The position numbers were made by a program, and so were the translations under genes. A DNA stretch of 31,215 nt, from positions 1-31,215 of the forward strand of contig JAYQTA010000015.1 of NCBI GenBank assembly GCA_038147155.1, read 5' to 3'. Positions 7,430-14,701 of the stretch are shown piece by piece. Source of the DNA: Australimonas brisbanensis (lineage in GTDB: Bacteria > Chloroflexota > Dehalococcoidia > Lucifugimonadales > Australimonadaceae). The notes under the pieces are model-generated. The model had not been told where the DNA came from and ran no database searches. It saw only the letters and a program-made list of their open reading frames with translations. Within the stretch, counting starts at the first letter, position 1; each line of letters starts with the position of its first letter.

Positions 7430-8197
7430 ATGGCGCTGCACGCCGAGTTCCCCGCCGCGCGTATCGCGGACGGCCCCCACCACATCGCCCCCCATGCCCC
7501 TGAGGCCGCCGCCTTCCTGCGCACGGCCACTCTGGGGGACGGATGGCTGCACCCGAAGGGTTCCAACTACACCTTCGTGGTGGAACTGGAGTGCGATGGG
7601 CGCTCCGGCTACGGGGTGTACAAGCCGCAACGGGGCGAGGCGCCCCTGTGGGACTTCCCCGCCGGTACCCTCTACCGGCGCGAGTGCGCGGCGTGGGAAC
7701 TGTCCACGCTGCTGGGCTGGGACTTGGTGCCGCCCACGCTGGTGCGTGAGGGCGAGGCGGGCGTGGGCTCGCTCCAGCTCTTCGTGCCCCCCGAGGACGA
7801 GTCGAACTACTTCACCTTGCGCGGGGCCCACCCGGAGCGAGCGCTTGCGCTGGCCGTATTCGACGTGCTTGCGAACAACGCCGACCGCAAGGGCGGACAC
7901 GTCTTCGTGGGCAGGGCAGGGGGCGTGTGGGCCATCGACAACGGCCTGTGCTTCAACACCGAGCACAAGCTGCGCACGGTGGTGTGGGACTTCGCTGGTC
8001 AGCCGGTGCCCGCAACGCTGCTGGCCGACGTGGAACGGGCCCTGACAGGACTGGATGGCGAGGCAGGCGTCCCGCTGCGAGCGCTCCTCTTGCCGGACGA
8101 GGTGGCGGCGCTGGGCGAACGCATGGCGCGCCTGCTCACCGCGCCCGTGCTGCCGAACCCGCAGACCCGCCGGGACCTGCCCTGGCCGTGGCTGTGA
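7430..8197 (+). CDS. SCO1664 family protein (phosphoinositide-kinase-like fold)
   Basis: A 255-residue protein matching the SCO1664 family. Motifs: GVYKPQRGEAPLWDFP (nucleotide-binding Lys of a PI3/4-kinase-like or HipA-like fold), YRRECAAWELSTLLGWDLVPPT, the catalytic-loop-like ANNADRKGGH and AIDNGLCF, which stands where a DxG metal motif would be. These suggest phosphotransfer activity, but the substrate is unknown. It starts on the nucleotide after the DUF3090 stop. It has no strong Shine-Dalgarno of its own and likely depends on translational coupling. In Actinobacteria this pair often neighbours a histidine-phosphatase-type gene; here the next gene is ispH. Confidence 0.82.
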   Translation: MALHAEFPAARIADGPHHIAPHAPEAAAFLRTATLGDGWLHPKGSNYTFVVELECDGRSGYGVYKPQRGEAPLWDFPAGTLYRRECAAWELSTLLGWDLVPPTLVREGEAGVGSLQLFVPPEDESNYFTLRGAHPERALALAVFDVLANNADRKGGHVFVGRAGGVWAIDNGLCFNTEHKLRTVVWDFAGQPVPATLLADVERALTGLDGEAGVPLRALLLPDEVAALGERMARLLTAPVLPNPQTRRDLPWPWL

Positions 8198-8218
8198 GCC
8201 GGGCCTTGGCGTCCGGGC

Positions 8219-8224
8219 TACAAT
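8219..8224 (+). promoter_or_regulatory. -10 promoter of ispH
   Basis: TACAAT, 49 nt upstream of the ATG at 8274, in the short gap after the SCO1664-family gene. GGGAGG at 8264-8269 is the Shine-Dalgarno. No -35 match is seen. Confidence 0.45.
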
Positions 8225-8273
8225 GGCCGTGCGGGCCGTGCTCCGTGGGAGCGAGCGCCCGCCGGGAGGCGTG

Positions 8274-9233
8274 ATGCAGGTGTTGCTGGGCAGCCCGCGC
8301 GGGTTCTGCGCGGGGGTGGTGCGGGCGATAGACATCGTGGAATTGGCGCTGCGCCGCTTCGGCGCGCCGGTGTACGTGCGCCACGAGATCGTCCACAACC
8401 GCTACGTGGTGGACTCGCTGCGCCGCAAGGGCGCGGTGTTCGTGGAGGAGCTGGCGGAAGTGCCCGACGGGGCCCACGTCATCTTCTCCGCCCACGGCGT
8501 TCCCCCCACGGTGGTGGAGGAGGCCGCGCGCCGTGGCCTGGAGGTCATCGACGCCACCTGCCCCCTGGTGACCAAGGTGCACCTGGAGTCCGCCAAGTAC
8601 GCCCGGGACGGCTACTCGGTGGTGGTGGTGGGGCACGAGGGGCACCCGGAGGTGGTGGGCACCATGGGCCAATCGCCGGAGGCCTCTCGCCTGGTGGACA
8701 GCCCCGAGCAGGCCGCCACGGTGCAGGTGGACGACCCGGCCAGGGTCGTCGCCCTCACCCAGACCACCCTCTCGGTGGACGATACCCGTGAGGTCATCGA
8801 CGCGCTCAAGCGCCGCTTCCCGCAGATGGTCGCCCGCAACGACATCTGCTACGCCACTACCAACCGCCAGTGGGCCGCCAAGGAGCTGGCCCGGCGGGTG
8901 GACCTGATGCTGGTCATCGGCGCGCAGAACTCCTCCAACTGCACGCGCCTGCGTGAGGTGGCCCAGCAGATGGGCATCCCCTCCCACCTGATCGACGACG
9001 CATCGCAGATCCAGCCCGCCTGGCTGGAGGGCGTGGAGCGCGTGGGCATCACCTCCGGGGCATCCACGCCGGAGACGCTGGTGGAGGAGGTCATCGACGC
9101 CCTGGCGCCGGAGTCGGTGGAGACGGTGGAGGTGACACAGGAGGACGTGGTGTTCGTCCTGCCCCGCGAGCTTCGCGGTGAGGGCGACGACAAGTGGGCC
9201 AAGCCCCTGACCGACGGGGGGATGATCCGCTAG
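8274..9233 (+). CDS. ispH: 4-hydroxy-3-methylbut-2-enyl diphosphate reductase
   Basis: IspH is the iron-sulfur enzyme ending the MEP pathway, reducing HMBPP to IPP and DMAPP. The three cluster cysteines are Cys12 (GFCAGV), Cys96 (DATCPLVTKVH) and Cys192 (NDICYATTNRQ). The substrate-binding His41, His74 (SAHGVPP) and His124, and the proton-donor Glu126 (GHEGHPEV), are all present at the positions known from the E. coli enzyme. NSSNCTRL and TSGASTPE complete the substrate site. The length of 319 residues is normal. The ATG at 8274 is preferred over the GTG at 8271 because GGGAGG at 8264-8269 is better spaced from it. It implies non-mevalonate isoprenoid synthesis in this organism. Confidence 0.97.
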   Translation: MQVLLGSPRGFCAGVVRAIDIVELALRRFGAPVYVRHEIVHNRYVVDSLRRKGAVFVEELAEVPDGAHVIFSAHGVPPTVVEEAARRGLEVIDATCPLVTKVHLESAKYARDGYSVVVVGHEGHPEVVGTMGQSPEASRLVDSPEQAATVQVDDPARVVALTQTTLSVDDTREVIDALKRRFPQMVARNDICYATTNRQWAAKELARRVDLMLVIGAQNSSNCTRLREVAQQMGIPSHLIDDASQIQPAWLEGVERVGITSGASTPETLVEEVIDALAPESVETVEVTQEDVVFVLPRELRGEGDDKWAKPLTDGGMIR

Positions 9234-9261
9234 CAGGCCTGGCCTGCGCGGCCCTCCCTGG

Positions 9262-10362
9262 TCAGGACGCCCGTGCCACCTCGCGCACCATCTCGGCGAT
9301 GGTCTGCGCGGCCTTCCTGGTGCCGCCCTCCGGCTGCGTGTAGCGACCCACCTTCAGCGCCCCCGTGGCCAGCGCCTGGGCCACGCCGTCCCGCACCGCC
9401 TTGGCGGCGGGGCCCTCGCCCACGTGGTCCAGCAGCTGGGCCAGCGTCAGCACCTGGGAGATGGGGTTGGCCCTGTCCTGCCCGGCGATGTCGGGCGCGG
9501 AGCCGTGGATGGGCTCGAAGTAGGAGTGCGCATCGCCGATGTTGCCCGAGGGGCACAGGCCGATGCCGCCGATGGTGCCCCCGCCTAGGTCGGAGAGGAT
9601 GTCGCCCAGGAAGTTCTCCATCACCAGCACGTCGTAGTGGCCGGGGCGCTGCACCAGCGCCTGGGCCGCCGCGTCCACGTACAGGTGCTCGGTCTGCACG
9701 TCGGGGTAGCCCTCGGCCACCTCGTCGAACACCCTGCGGAAGAAGGCCATGGAGGCCAGCACGTTGGCCTTGTCCACGCACGTCACCCGGCGCACGCCGT
9801 CCTCCGGGGCGCCGGAGCGGGTGCGGGCCAGCTCGAAGGCGTAGCGCGCCACCCGCTCGGTGCCCTTGCGGGTGATGAGCATGGTGTCGGCCATGGCCGT
9901 GTCGTTGCCCACGCCCTTGCCGCGCGAGAGGTACATCCCCTCGGTGTTCTCCCGCACGATGACGTAGTCGATCTCCCCCGGCTTGGCCTTGAGCGGGGCG
10001 TCCACCCCCGGCAGCAGTCGCACGGGGCGCACATTGGCGTAGGTGTCCAGACCCATGCGCAACACACCGCCTAGCACACCGGCCTCGGTGCCGTCGGGGA
10101 AGCGCACGCCCGGCAGGCCCACGGGCCCCTTCATGGACGCATCGGCCCGCTTCATCGCCTCCAGCGTCTCCGGGGCCAGGTTGTGCCCGGCCTTCTGGTA
10201 GAGGCCCGCGCCGCCCTCGTGGAAGTCCAGCTCCAGCTGGAAGCCGCCCACGGCTGCCTGCGCCGCCTCCAGCACCACCAGAGAGGCATCCACCAACTCC
10301 GGGCCGATGCCGTCGCCCCGGATCACCACCACGCGGTGGACCCGCTCGTTCGCTGCGCTCAC
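9262..10362 (-). CDS. Isocitrate/isopropylmalate dehydrogenase family protein
   Basis: A metal-dependent beta-decarboxylating dehydrogenase of about 366 residues. Motifs: VIRGDGIGPEL at the N-terminus, IVRENTEGMY, MADTMLITRKGTER, MENFLGDILSDLGGG and the cofactor-site FEPIHGSAPDIAG followed by ANPISQVL. The family includes NAD- or NADP-linked isocitrate, 3-isopropylmalate, tartrate/D-malate and homoisocitrate dehydrogenases, and the specificity is not clear from these motifs. No leucine-pathway genes are nearby, so leuB is not supported. GTG at 10362 is chosen because GAGG lies 6 nt upstream; the adjoining in-frame TTG at 10365 is the alternative. It converges on ispH with only 28 bp between stops. 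Confidence 0.9.
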   Translation of the reverse strand: MSAANERVHRVVVIRGDGIGPELVDASLVVLEAAQAAVGGFQLELDFHEGGAGLYQKAGHNLAPETLEAMKRADASMKGPVGLPGVRFPDGTEAGVLGGVLRMGLDTYANVRPVRLLPGVDAPLKAKPGEIDYVIVRENTEGMYLSRGKGVGNDTAMADTMLITRKGTERVARYAFELARTRSGAPEDGVRRVTCVDKANVLASMAFFRRVFDEVAEGYPDVQTEHLYVDAAAQALVQRPGHYDVLVMENFLGDILSDLGGGTIGGIGLCPSGNIGDAHSYFEPIHGSAPDIAGQDRANPISQVLTLAQLLDHVGEGPAAKAVRDGVAQALATGALKVGRYTQPEGGTRKAAQTIAEMVREVARAS

Positions 10363-10409
10363 CAATCACCTCATGGAAGCCCGCCAGCCAGGGCGGAGGG
10401 GATGCTGCG

Positions 10410-10415
10410 AGTATA
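10410..10415 (-). promoter_or_regulatory. -10 promoter of the dehydrogenase gene
   Basis: Minus-strand TATACT, 47 nt upstream of the GTG at 10362. It sits within a 97-bp divergent region shared with the plus-strand phosphatase gene, whose -10 box is 33 bp away. Confidence 0.55.
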
Positions 10416-10447
10416 GCGCGGGGCTATCCGGCGGCGCATGCCCCCGC

Positions 10448-10453
10448 TAGCAT
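10448..10453 (+). promoter_or_regulatory. Leaderless -10 box of the inositol-phosphatase gene
   Basis: TAGCAT followed by exactly 6 nt and the ATG at 10460, with no Shine-Dalgarno. Transcription would be expected to begin on the start codon itself. Confidence 0.55.
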
Positions 10454-10459
10454 GGGCGC

Positions 10460-11377
10460 ATGCCTTCCCTCACCGACGACCAGCTGGCCGAGATGGAGCA
10501 GGCGGCGGTGGAGCTGGCCCGAGGGGCGGGGCGCATCCTGCTGGGCTACTTCACGGGCCCCCTGCGGGTGGACTTCAAGTCCGAGAACAACCGCAACCCC
10601 GTTACCGACGCCGACCACGCCGCCGACACCTACCTGCGCGATGAGCTGGCCCGCCGTTTCCCGGCCCACGGGGTGCTCACCGAGGAGGCCACCGATGCCC
10701 CCGACACGGACACGCCGGTGATGTGGGTGATCGACCCGCTGGACGGCACCAGCAACTTCCTCAACGGCCTGCCGGTATTCGGCGTGCTCATCGCCGCGCT
10801 GGAGGGGGGCGTTCCCGTGGTGGCCGCCATCTTCCTGCCCTCCATCGCCGACCCGGAGGGGGTGGTGCTGCACGCGCGCAGGGGGGGCGGGGCGCACGAG
10901 AACGGCACCACCCTCTCGGTGCGTCACCAGGCCCCGCCACGGCGCATGGCCGCCATGCCCACCTACTTCGTGCGCATGTTCAGCTTCCGCCCGCACCTGC
11001 GCCGGGGGCTGGGCGACGTGCGCGCCACGGGGTGCGCCGGGTTCGAGTTGGCCAGCGCGGCGCGTGGGGTGTTCGACTACGTGGTGTTCAACGGCGCCTA
11101 CGTGTGGGACATGGCCGCGGGCATCCTGCTGGTGCAGGAGGCCGGCGGGTCCGTGCTCACCTACGACCGGCGCGCTCGCGCCTGGAGCCCCTTCACACGC
11201 TTCAGCCTGGCGGGTGAGGAATCTCCCACCCAGAGCCAGCTGCGGCGCTGGCGCAGGCCCATCGTGGCTGGGTCGTCCGACGCGGTGGAGGTCATCACCA
11301 GGGGCATCGGTTTCCGCTCCCAGCGCTGGCGCCGGTTCCGTCAGCGGGTGGGCGACCTGTTGACCTTCGCCCGCTAG
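10460..11377 (+). CDS. Inositol monophosphatase family protein
   Basis: A 305-residue member of the Li-sensitive, Mg-dependent phosphatase family (inositol-1-phosphatase, histidinol-phosphatase and FBPase/IMPase types). Metal ligands are visible: the LTEE loop at 73-76, the hallmark DPLDGT with Asp92 and Asp95, and WDMAAG with Asp217. NPVTDAD is also typical. The exact substrate (inositol phosphate, histidinol phosphate or 3'-phosphoadenosine phosphate) is not resolved. The C-terminus runs about 70 residues past EAGGSVLTYD, including an Arg-rich end, somewhat longer than usual. No Shine-Dalgarno precedes the ATG, consistent with a leaderless mRNA. nadK follows 46 bp downstream with its own -10 box. 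Confidence 0.9.
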   Translation: MPSLTDDQLAEMEQAAVELARGAGRILLGYFTGPLRVDFKSENNRNPVTDADHAADTYLRDELARRFPAHGVLTEEATDAPDTDTPVMWVIDPLDGTSNFLNGLPVFGVLIAALEGGVPVVAAIFLPSIADPEGVVLHARRGGGAHENGTTLSVRHQAPPRRMAAMPTYFVRMFSFRPHLRRGLGDVRATGCAGFELASAARGVFDYVVFNGAYVWDMAAGILLVQEAGGSVLTYDRRARAWSPFTRFSLAGEESPTQSQLRRWRRPIVAGSSDAVEVITRGIGFRSQRWRRFRQRVGDLLTFAR

Positions 11378-11393
11378 CGCTGGGTTTCGCCGG

Positions 11394-11399
11394 TATACT
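11394..11399 (+). promoter_or_regulatory. -10 promoter of nadK
   Basis: TATACT, 24 nt upstream of the GTG at 11424. A GAGGGG Shine-Dalgarno at 11414-11419 follows. No -35 at normal spacing. Confidence 0.55.
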
Positions 11400-11423
11400 G
11401 TCCGCATCCTCCAGAGGGGAAGC

Positions 11424-12338
11424 GTGCTCGTGTCCTTTCAGCCCATCGACCCTGCCGCGGCGCTCATCTGCTACAACGCCGCATCCGCTCCCGCCTTCGA
11501 CGTGGCGGAGCGTCTGCGTTCGAGCCTGGGCTCGCGCTATCCAGCCCGCGCGCTGGACGATGCCTCCTCGGCCCTGGGGGACCCCGCGCCGGACGTGGTC
11601 ATCACGGTGGGGGGTGACGGAACTCTGCTGCGCGCCGCGCGCCTGGCCGCACAGGTGGGCGTACCCCTGCTGGGCGTGAACCTGGGCCGCCTCGGCTTCC
11701 TGACCGAGGTGGAGGGCGCTGACGCGCTGGAGTTGGTGCCGCGCTACCTGGCGGGGGCCGTCCCCGGCGGGGTGTGGGCCGACCGGCGGGCCATGCTCCA
11801 GGCGCTGGTGCTCACCCGCTCCGGCGAGCACCCCCCGGTGCACGTGCTCAACGACGTGGTGGTGGGGCGCGGCGCCCTGGCGCACCTGGCGCGCATCGGC
11901 GTGACCATCGACGGGGCGGAGCTGACCACCTACCAGGCGGACGCCGTCATCGTCGCCACGGCCACGGGCTCCACGGCCTACGGCCTCTCGGCGGGTGGGC
12001 CCATCCTGCATCCGGCCCTGGCCGACACGGTGTTGGTGCCCGTGGCCGCCCACGGCGATCTGGACGCCCCGGTGGTGGTGCCTCGCGAAGCGGTGGTGGA
12101 GCTGCAGGTGCTCAGCGAGCACGCGTCCACCGTTTCCGCCGATGGCATCACCGAGGTGCCCCTGGGGCCGGGCGACCGGGTGCGCGTGAGCGCCAGCCCC
12201 TACGAGGCGGTGTTCCTGCGCGCCGGCGCCCCCGCCCGCTTCTATGAGACGCTGGTCTACCGGCTGCGCCGTGGGGCCGACCAGTCCGTGCGCCTCGCCC
12301 GGCTCATGGCCGAGGAGGAGGCGCGTCGTGGCCGTTGA
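11424..12338 (+). CDS. nadK: NAD kinase
   Basis: ATP- or polyphosphate-dependent NAD kinase making NADP, 304 residues. GGDGT at 63-67 carries the catalytic Asp; LNDVVV at 142-147 and TGSTAYGLSAGG at 181-192 form the NAD site, and VSADG follows near residue 236. GTG at 11424 has GAGGGG about 4 nt upstream; a second in-frame GTG at 11430 is possible and would drop two residues. The last 11 nt overlap the start of the NUDIX gene, so the two are translationally coupled and form a small pyridine-nucleotide operon. Confidence 0.95.
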   Translation: MLVSFQPIDPAAALICYNAASAPAFDVAERLRSSLGSRYPARALDDASSALGDPAPDVVITVGGDGTLLRAARLAAQVGVPLLGVNLGRLGFLTEVEGADALELVPRYLAGAVPGGVWADRRAMLQALVLTRSGEHPPVHVLNDVVVGRGALAHLARIGVTIDGAELTTYQADAVIVATATGSTAYGLSAGGPILHPALADTVLVPVAAHGDLDAPVVVPREAVVELQVLSEHASTVSADGITEVPLGPGDRVRVSASPYEAVFLRAGAPARFYETLVYRLRRGADQSVRLARLMAEEEARRGR

Positions 12339-12873
12339 CCCCACCAGCCCGGAGGTGACCGTCTCCACGGAGCGCGCCTTCCAGGGCAAGCGCCTGTCCG
12401 TGCGGGTGGAGCAGGTGCGCCTGGCTGACGGCACCCTCACCCGGCGCGATATCGTGGACCACCCCGATTCAGTGGTCATCGTGCCGGTGGACGCCGAGGG
12501 AAACCTGCTGCTGGTGCGCCAGTACCGCAAGGCTCCGGAGGTGGAGCTGGTGGAGCTGCCCGCCGGAGTCATCGAGGGCGACGCATCGCCCGCCGAGGCG
12601 GCCATGCGCGAGCTGCGGGAGGAGACGGGCATGGGGGCCGAGCGCCTGGTGCCGCTGGGCTCCTTCTACGCGGCGCCCGGCTCCATGACCGAGTGCCTGC
12701 ACGCGTTCCTTGCCACGGGGTTGCGGGAGGACCCTCTCCCCGCCGACCACGATGAGCGCATCGTGCTGGAGCGCATCCCCTTCGCCGAGGCGTTGGCCCA
12801 GGCGCGGGCGGGCGCCTTCCACGACGCCAAGACCCTCGCCTCGCTGCTCATGGCCGAGGACAAACTGCCCTAG
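12328..12873 (+). CDS. NUDIX hydrolase, ADP-ribose pyrophosphatase type
   Basis: A 181-residue NUDIX protein resembling ADP-ribose pyrophosphatases by VVIVPVDAEGNLLLVRQYR and VELVELPAGVIE upstream of the box. The Nudix box spans Gly80 to Met102 and ends in the catalytic RELREETGM. Its first conserved Glu (GX5E) is Ala86 here, although the EE pair that binds the main metals is kept. The GTG at 12328 is chosen for the GAGGAGGAG Shine-Dalgarno at 12312-12320, 7 nt upstream, inside nadK. Coupling to nadK suggests that it cleans up or recycles NAD-derived ADP-ribose. It converges on the LON-domain gene with a 17-bp gap and no visible terminator. Confidence 0.9.
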   Translation: MAVDPTSPEVTVSTERAFQGKRLSVRVEQVRLADGTLTRRDIVDHPDSVVIVPVDAEGNLLLVRQYRKAPEVELVELPAGVIEGDASPAEAAMRELREETGMGAERLVPLGSFYAAPGSMTECLHAFLATGLREDPLPADHDERIVLERIPFAEALAQARAGAFHDAKTLASLLMAEDKLP

Positions 12874-12890
12874 CCGGGCCGTCCACGGGA

Positions 12891-13544
12891 CTAGTTCTTG
12901 GAGAAGGACGAGCCAGGCCGCTTGCGGCGGCGCTGCGCCAGCTGCTCACGGGCCGAGCGCACCAGATTCAACTCCTCCTCCAACCGGTGGGGCGTCCCCG
13001 CCTCCAGCAGCGCCTGCTGCACCCCCGCGTGCCCGCTGAACAGCTGGGCCACCTGGTAGGAGAGCACCACCGGATCCGAGGGGAACGAGACGCGCTGCAC
13101 GTACCCGCCCCGCGAGGCGAGCATCTCACGCACGAAGGTCGAGGCTTCCTGCTTGAGGGTGCGGATCAACTCCTCACCCACGGTGGACTCGGCAGGCTCC
13201 TCCAGGTACTCCACCTCGGCGGCCAGGTACGGCTGGGAGCGGTCGAACGAGACGACCCGGAACCGCTGGGCCCCCACGGCGTTCATGCGCAATCGCCCGC
13301 CGCCCATCTCCTCCACCTCGGTGATGTGGGCGGTGCAGCCCACGGTAAAGGGCTCGAACTCCACCTCGCCCACCTCGCGCCCCTCCCGCAGGAGCAGCAC
13401 CCCGAAGGGCTCGCCTGCCTGTTGGCACTCGGCGGTGAGCTGCAGGTAGCGCGGCTCGAACACCACCAGCGGCAGTTCCATGCCGGGGAAGAGCACCGTG
13501 GACTGGAGGGGGAACAGGCGCAGATGGGTGGGCGCGTCACTCAT
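12891..13544 (-). CDS. LON peptidase substrate-binding (N-terminal) domain protein
   Basis: A stand-alone LON N-terminal domain protein of 217 residues without ATPase or protease domains. It begins with the typical LRLFPLQSTVLFPGMELPL and continues with VVFEPRYLQL, GVLLLREG, GCTAHITEVEEMGGGRLRMNAVGAQRFRV (in parts) and a helical C-terminal half. Such proteins are widespread and probably bind unfolded peptides, but their role is unproven. The start lies 6 nt downstream of an extended -10 box (CTGCTAGACT) and has no Shine-Dalgarno, so the message is likely leaderless. The C-terminal tail is basic (QRRRKRPGSSFSKN). Confidence 0.9.
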   Translation of the reverse strand: MSDAPTHLRLFPLQSTVLFPGMELPLVVFEPRYLQLTAECQQAGEPFGVLLLREGREVGEVEFEPFTVGCTAHITEVEEMGGGRLRMNAVGAQRFRVVSFDRSQPYLAAEVEYLEEPAESTVGEELIRTLKQEASTFVREMLASRGGYVQRVSFPSDPVVLSYQVAQLFSGHAGVQQALLEAGTPHRLEEELNLVRSAREQLAQRRRKRPGSSFSKN

Positions 13545-13550
13545 GCGTTC

Positions 13551-13560
13551 AGTCTAGCAG
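13551..13560 (-). promoter_or_regulatory. Leaderless extended -10 promoter of the LON-domain gene
   Basis: Minus-strand CTGCTAGACT: hexamer TAGACT at 13551-13556, then exactly 6 nt to the ATG at 13544. The TGC extension matches the purM, secA and purA promoters. Confidence 0.6.
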
Positions 13561-13981
13561 GCGCTCGCTCCGCTCGCTTCGCTCGCTCGTCCAGGGAACT
13601 CCCCTGCGCGCCTGCGGCGCTACCCCGTCTACGCGCCCTGCCGGGCGCTCAACGTGGGGCTTCTGGCCCCGCTCGCTCGGCGCTCGCTCATAGCAGCAGG
13701 CCAAAAGCCTGCTCGCACACCACGCGGCTTGTAGTGGGGCGCAGCCCCAAACACGCTTTCAGACGGCGATGGTTCGGGCTAGAGGGGTGCAGTGGGGGCC
13801 GGGGGGAGCGGGGGCCGAAGGGCCCCCGGAAGGAAGCGTTTCATCGTAGGCCCCTTCGGGGGCCGCCGGGGGTTCGGCGCGAAGCGCCCAGGGGGTGTCC
13901 CCCTTGAACGAGCGATTGAAGGGAGCGGGGAAGGCAGCGGTGCCCCTTGGAACGAGCCCGGCGCAGCCGGGCGGGAACAGC
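13561..13981. repeat. Non-coding stretch packed with short GC-rich inverted repeats
   Basis: No plausible gene lies between the LON-domain promoter and the end of the PEBP gene. The start (13561-13590) and 13671-13690 hold repeated GCTCGCT units. Perfect hairpins (stem 5-7, loop 3-5) are at 13608-13620, 13633-13648, 13656-13670, 13695-13713, 13735-13749, 13810-13827, 13849-13864 (UUCG loop), 13876-13888 (GAA loop), 13890-13904 and 13956-13970. Another, at 13982-13998, overlaps the next gene's stop. The words GAACGAGC recur at 13905 and 13949. It may be an intergenic repeat cluster, a set of terminators or a structured RNA. Confidence 0.65.
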
Positions 13982-13998
13982 CCGCGCCTACGGCGCGG
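13982..13998 (-). terminator. Possible terminator hairpin overlapping the PEBP gene stop
   Basis: CCGCGCC-TAC-GGCGCGG, a perfect 7-bp stem with a 3-nt loop, includes the stop codon of the lipoprotein gene (13988-13990). No T-run follows on the minus strand, so intrinsic termination is uncertain. Confidence 0.35.
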
Positions 13999-14629
13999 AC
14001 GTGGGCGTCGGGGTCCCGCCGAACACCACGTTCACCTCGGAGGGACTGGTGCGGCCGTAGAGCCCGCTGAACGAGCCGTAACCGATGATGTGCCCTGCCA
14101 TCGCCTCCAGCACCTGCGCCCGCTCGCCCTGAGGGCCCACGGCCACCAGCGCGTCGAGCGCGTACAGGTGCAGCGTGTATGTGTGGGGTTCGCCGGGAGG
14201 TGGGCAGGGGCCCGCGTAGCCCAGGGAGTTGTAGGAGTTCATCCCTTGCACCCCGCCCAGGTTGATGGTGTTCAGCGCGCCGCCCCGGCCCTCCTCCAGC
14301 CCCTCCAGGTCCGCGGGGATATCGTAGACCAGCAAGTGGGTGAACACCCCGCCGGGCGCCTCGGGGTCCTCCAGTACCAGGGCGAGGGCCACGGTGCCCA
14401 CAGGCACGCCCGTCCAGTCGACACCGGGGGAGATGTTCAGCCCATCGCAGGTGTAGCGCGGGCGCACCTGCGCGGCGTTGAGGAACTGCTCGCTGGTGAC
14501 GGTGAGCGCCGCCGCGTCCGGCTCAGGCGTGGGCAGGGGCACGAGGGGCGCGCCGCCGCAGGCCGCCAGCACCACCGTCAGGGTGAGGGTGGCCGCCAGC
14601 AGGTGCAGCGTGCGCGATGCGTTCCCCAT
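13988..14629 (-). CDS. YbhB/YbcL family (PEBP, Raf-kinase-inhibitor-like) lipoprotein
   Basis: A 213-residue exported lipoprotein. The N-terminus is a basic and hydrophobic signal peptide ending in lipobox LAAC (Cys24), then a Pro/Thr-rich linker (PLPTPEPD) and a phosphatidylethanolamine-binding-protein fold. PEBP motifs: YTCDGLNISPGVDW, ALVLEDPEAPGGVFTHLLVYDIP and PCPPPGEPHTYTLHLYALD. Bacterial members bind anionic or phospholipid-like ligands, but their function is poorly defined. I start at the ATG at 14629, which follows a -10 box by exactly 6 nt; an upstream ATG at 14653 would lie in front of that promoter and adds charged residues not expected in a signal peptide. The downstream side is the hairpin-rich region. 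Confidence 0.88.
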   Translation of the reverse strand: MGNASRTLHLLAATLTLTVVLAACGGAPLVPLPTPEPDAAALTVTSEQFLNAAQVRPRYTCDGLNISPGVDWTGVPVGTVALALVLEDPEAPGGVFTHLLVYDIPADLEGLEEGRGGALNTINLGGVQGMNSYNSLGYAGPCPPPGEPHTYTLHLYALDALVAVGPQGERAQVLEAMAGHIIGYGSFSGLYGRTSPSEVNVVFGGTPTPTSAP

Positions 14630-14635
14630 GCTCCG

Positions 14636-14641
14636 ATGATA
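14636..14641 (-). promoter_or_regulatory. Leaderless -10 box of the PEBP lipoprotein gene
   Basis: Minus-strand TATCAT, then exactly 6 nt to the ATG at 14629. No convincing Shine-Dalgarno and no -35 match. Confidence 0.5.
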
Positions 14642-14686
14642 TTCCCTGGTCACGGGCCGTCCTTCGGGCTAAACCCGCGGTTCTGG

Positions 14687-14692
14687 TAGGGT
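14687..14692 (+). promoter_or_regulatory. Weak -10 box of the first EamA transporter gene
   Basis: TAGGGT, 9 nt before the ATG at 14702, with no Shine-Dalgarno. This suggests a nearly leaderless message, but the hexamer is a poor match. Confidence 0.3.
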
Positions 14693-14701
14693 GGCCCGCG
14701 C

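Noticed and set aside
9234..9246. Palindrome CAGGCC-T-GGCCTG between ispH and the dehydrogenase as a two-way terminator
   Set aside because: The loop would be one base and no T-run follows on either strand, so support is too weak.
13561..13981. CRISPR array
   Set aside because: The inverted repeats differ from each other in sequence and spacing; there are no regular direct repeats with spacers and no cas genes.
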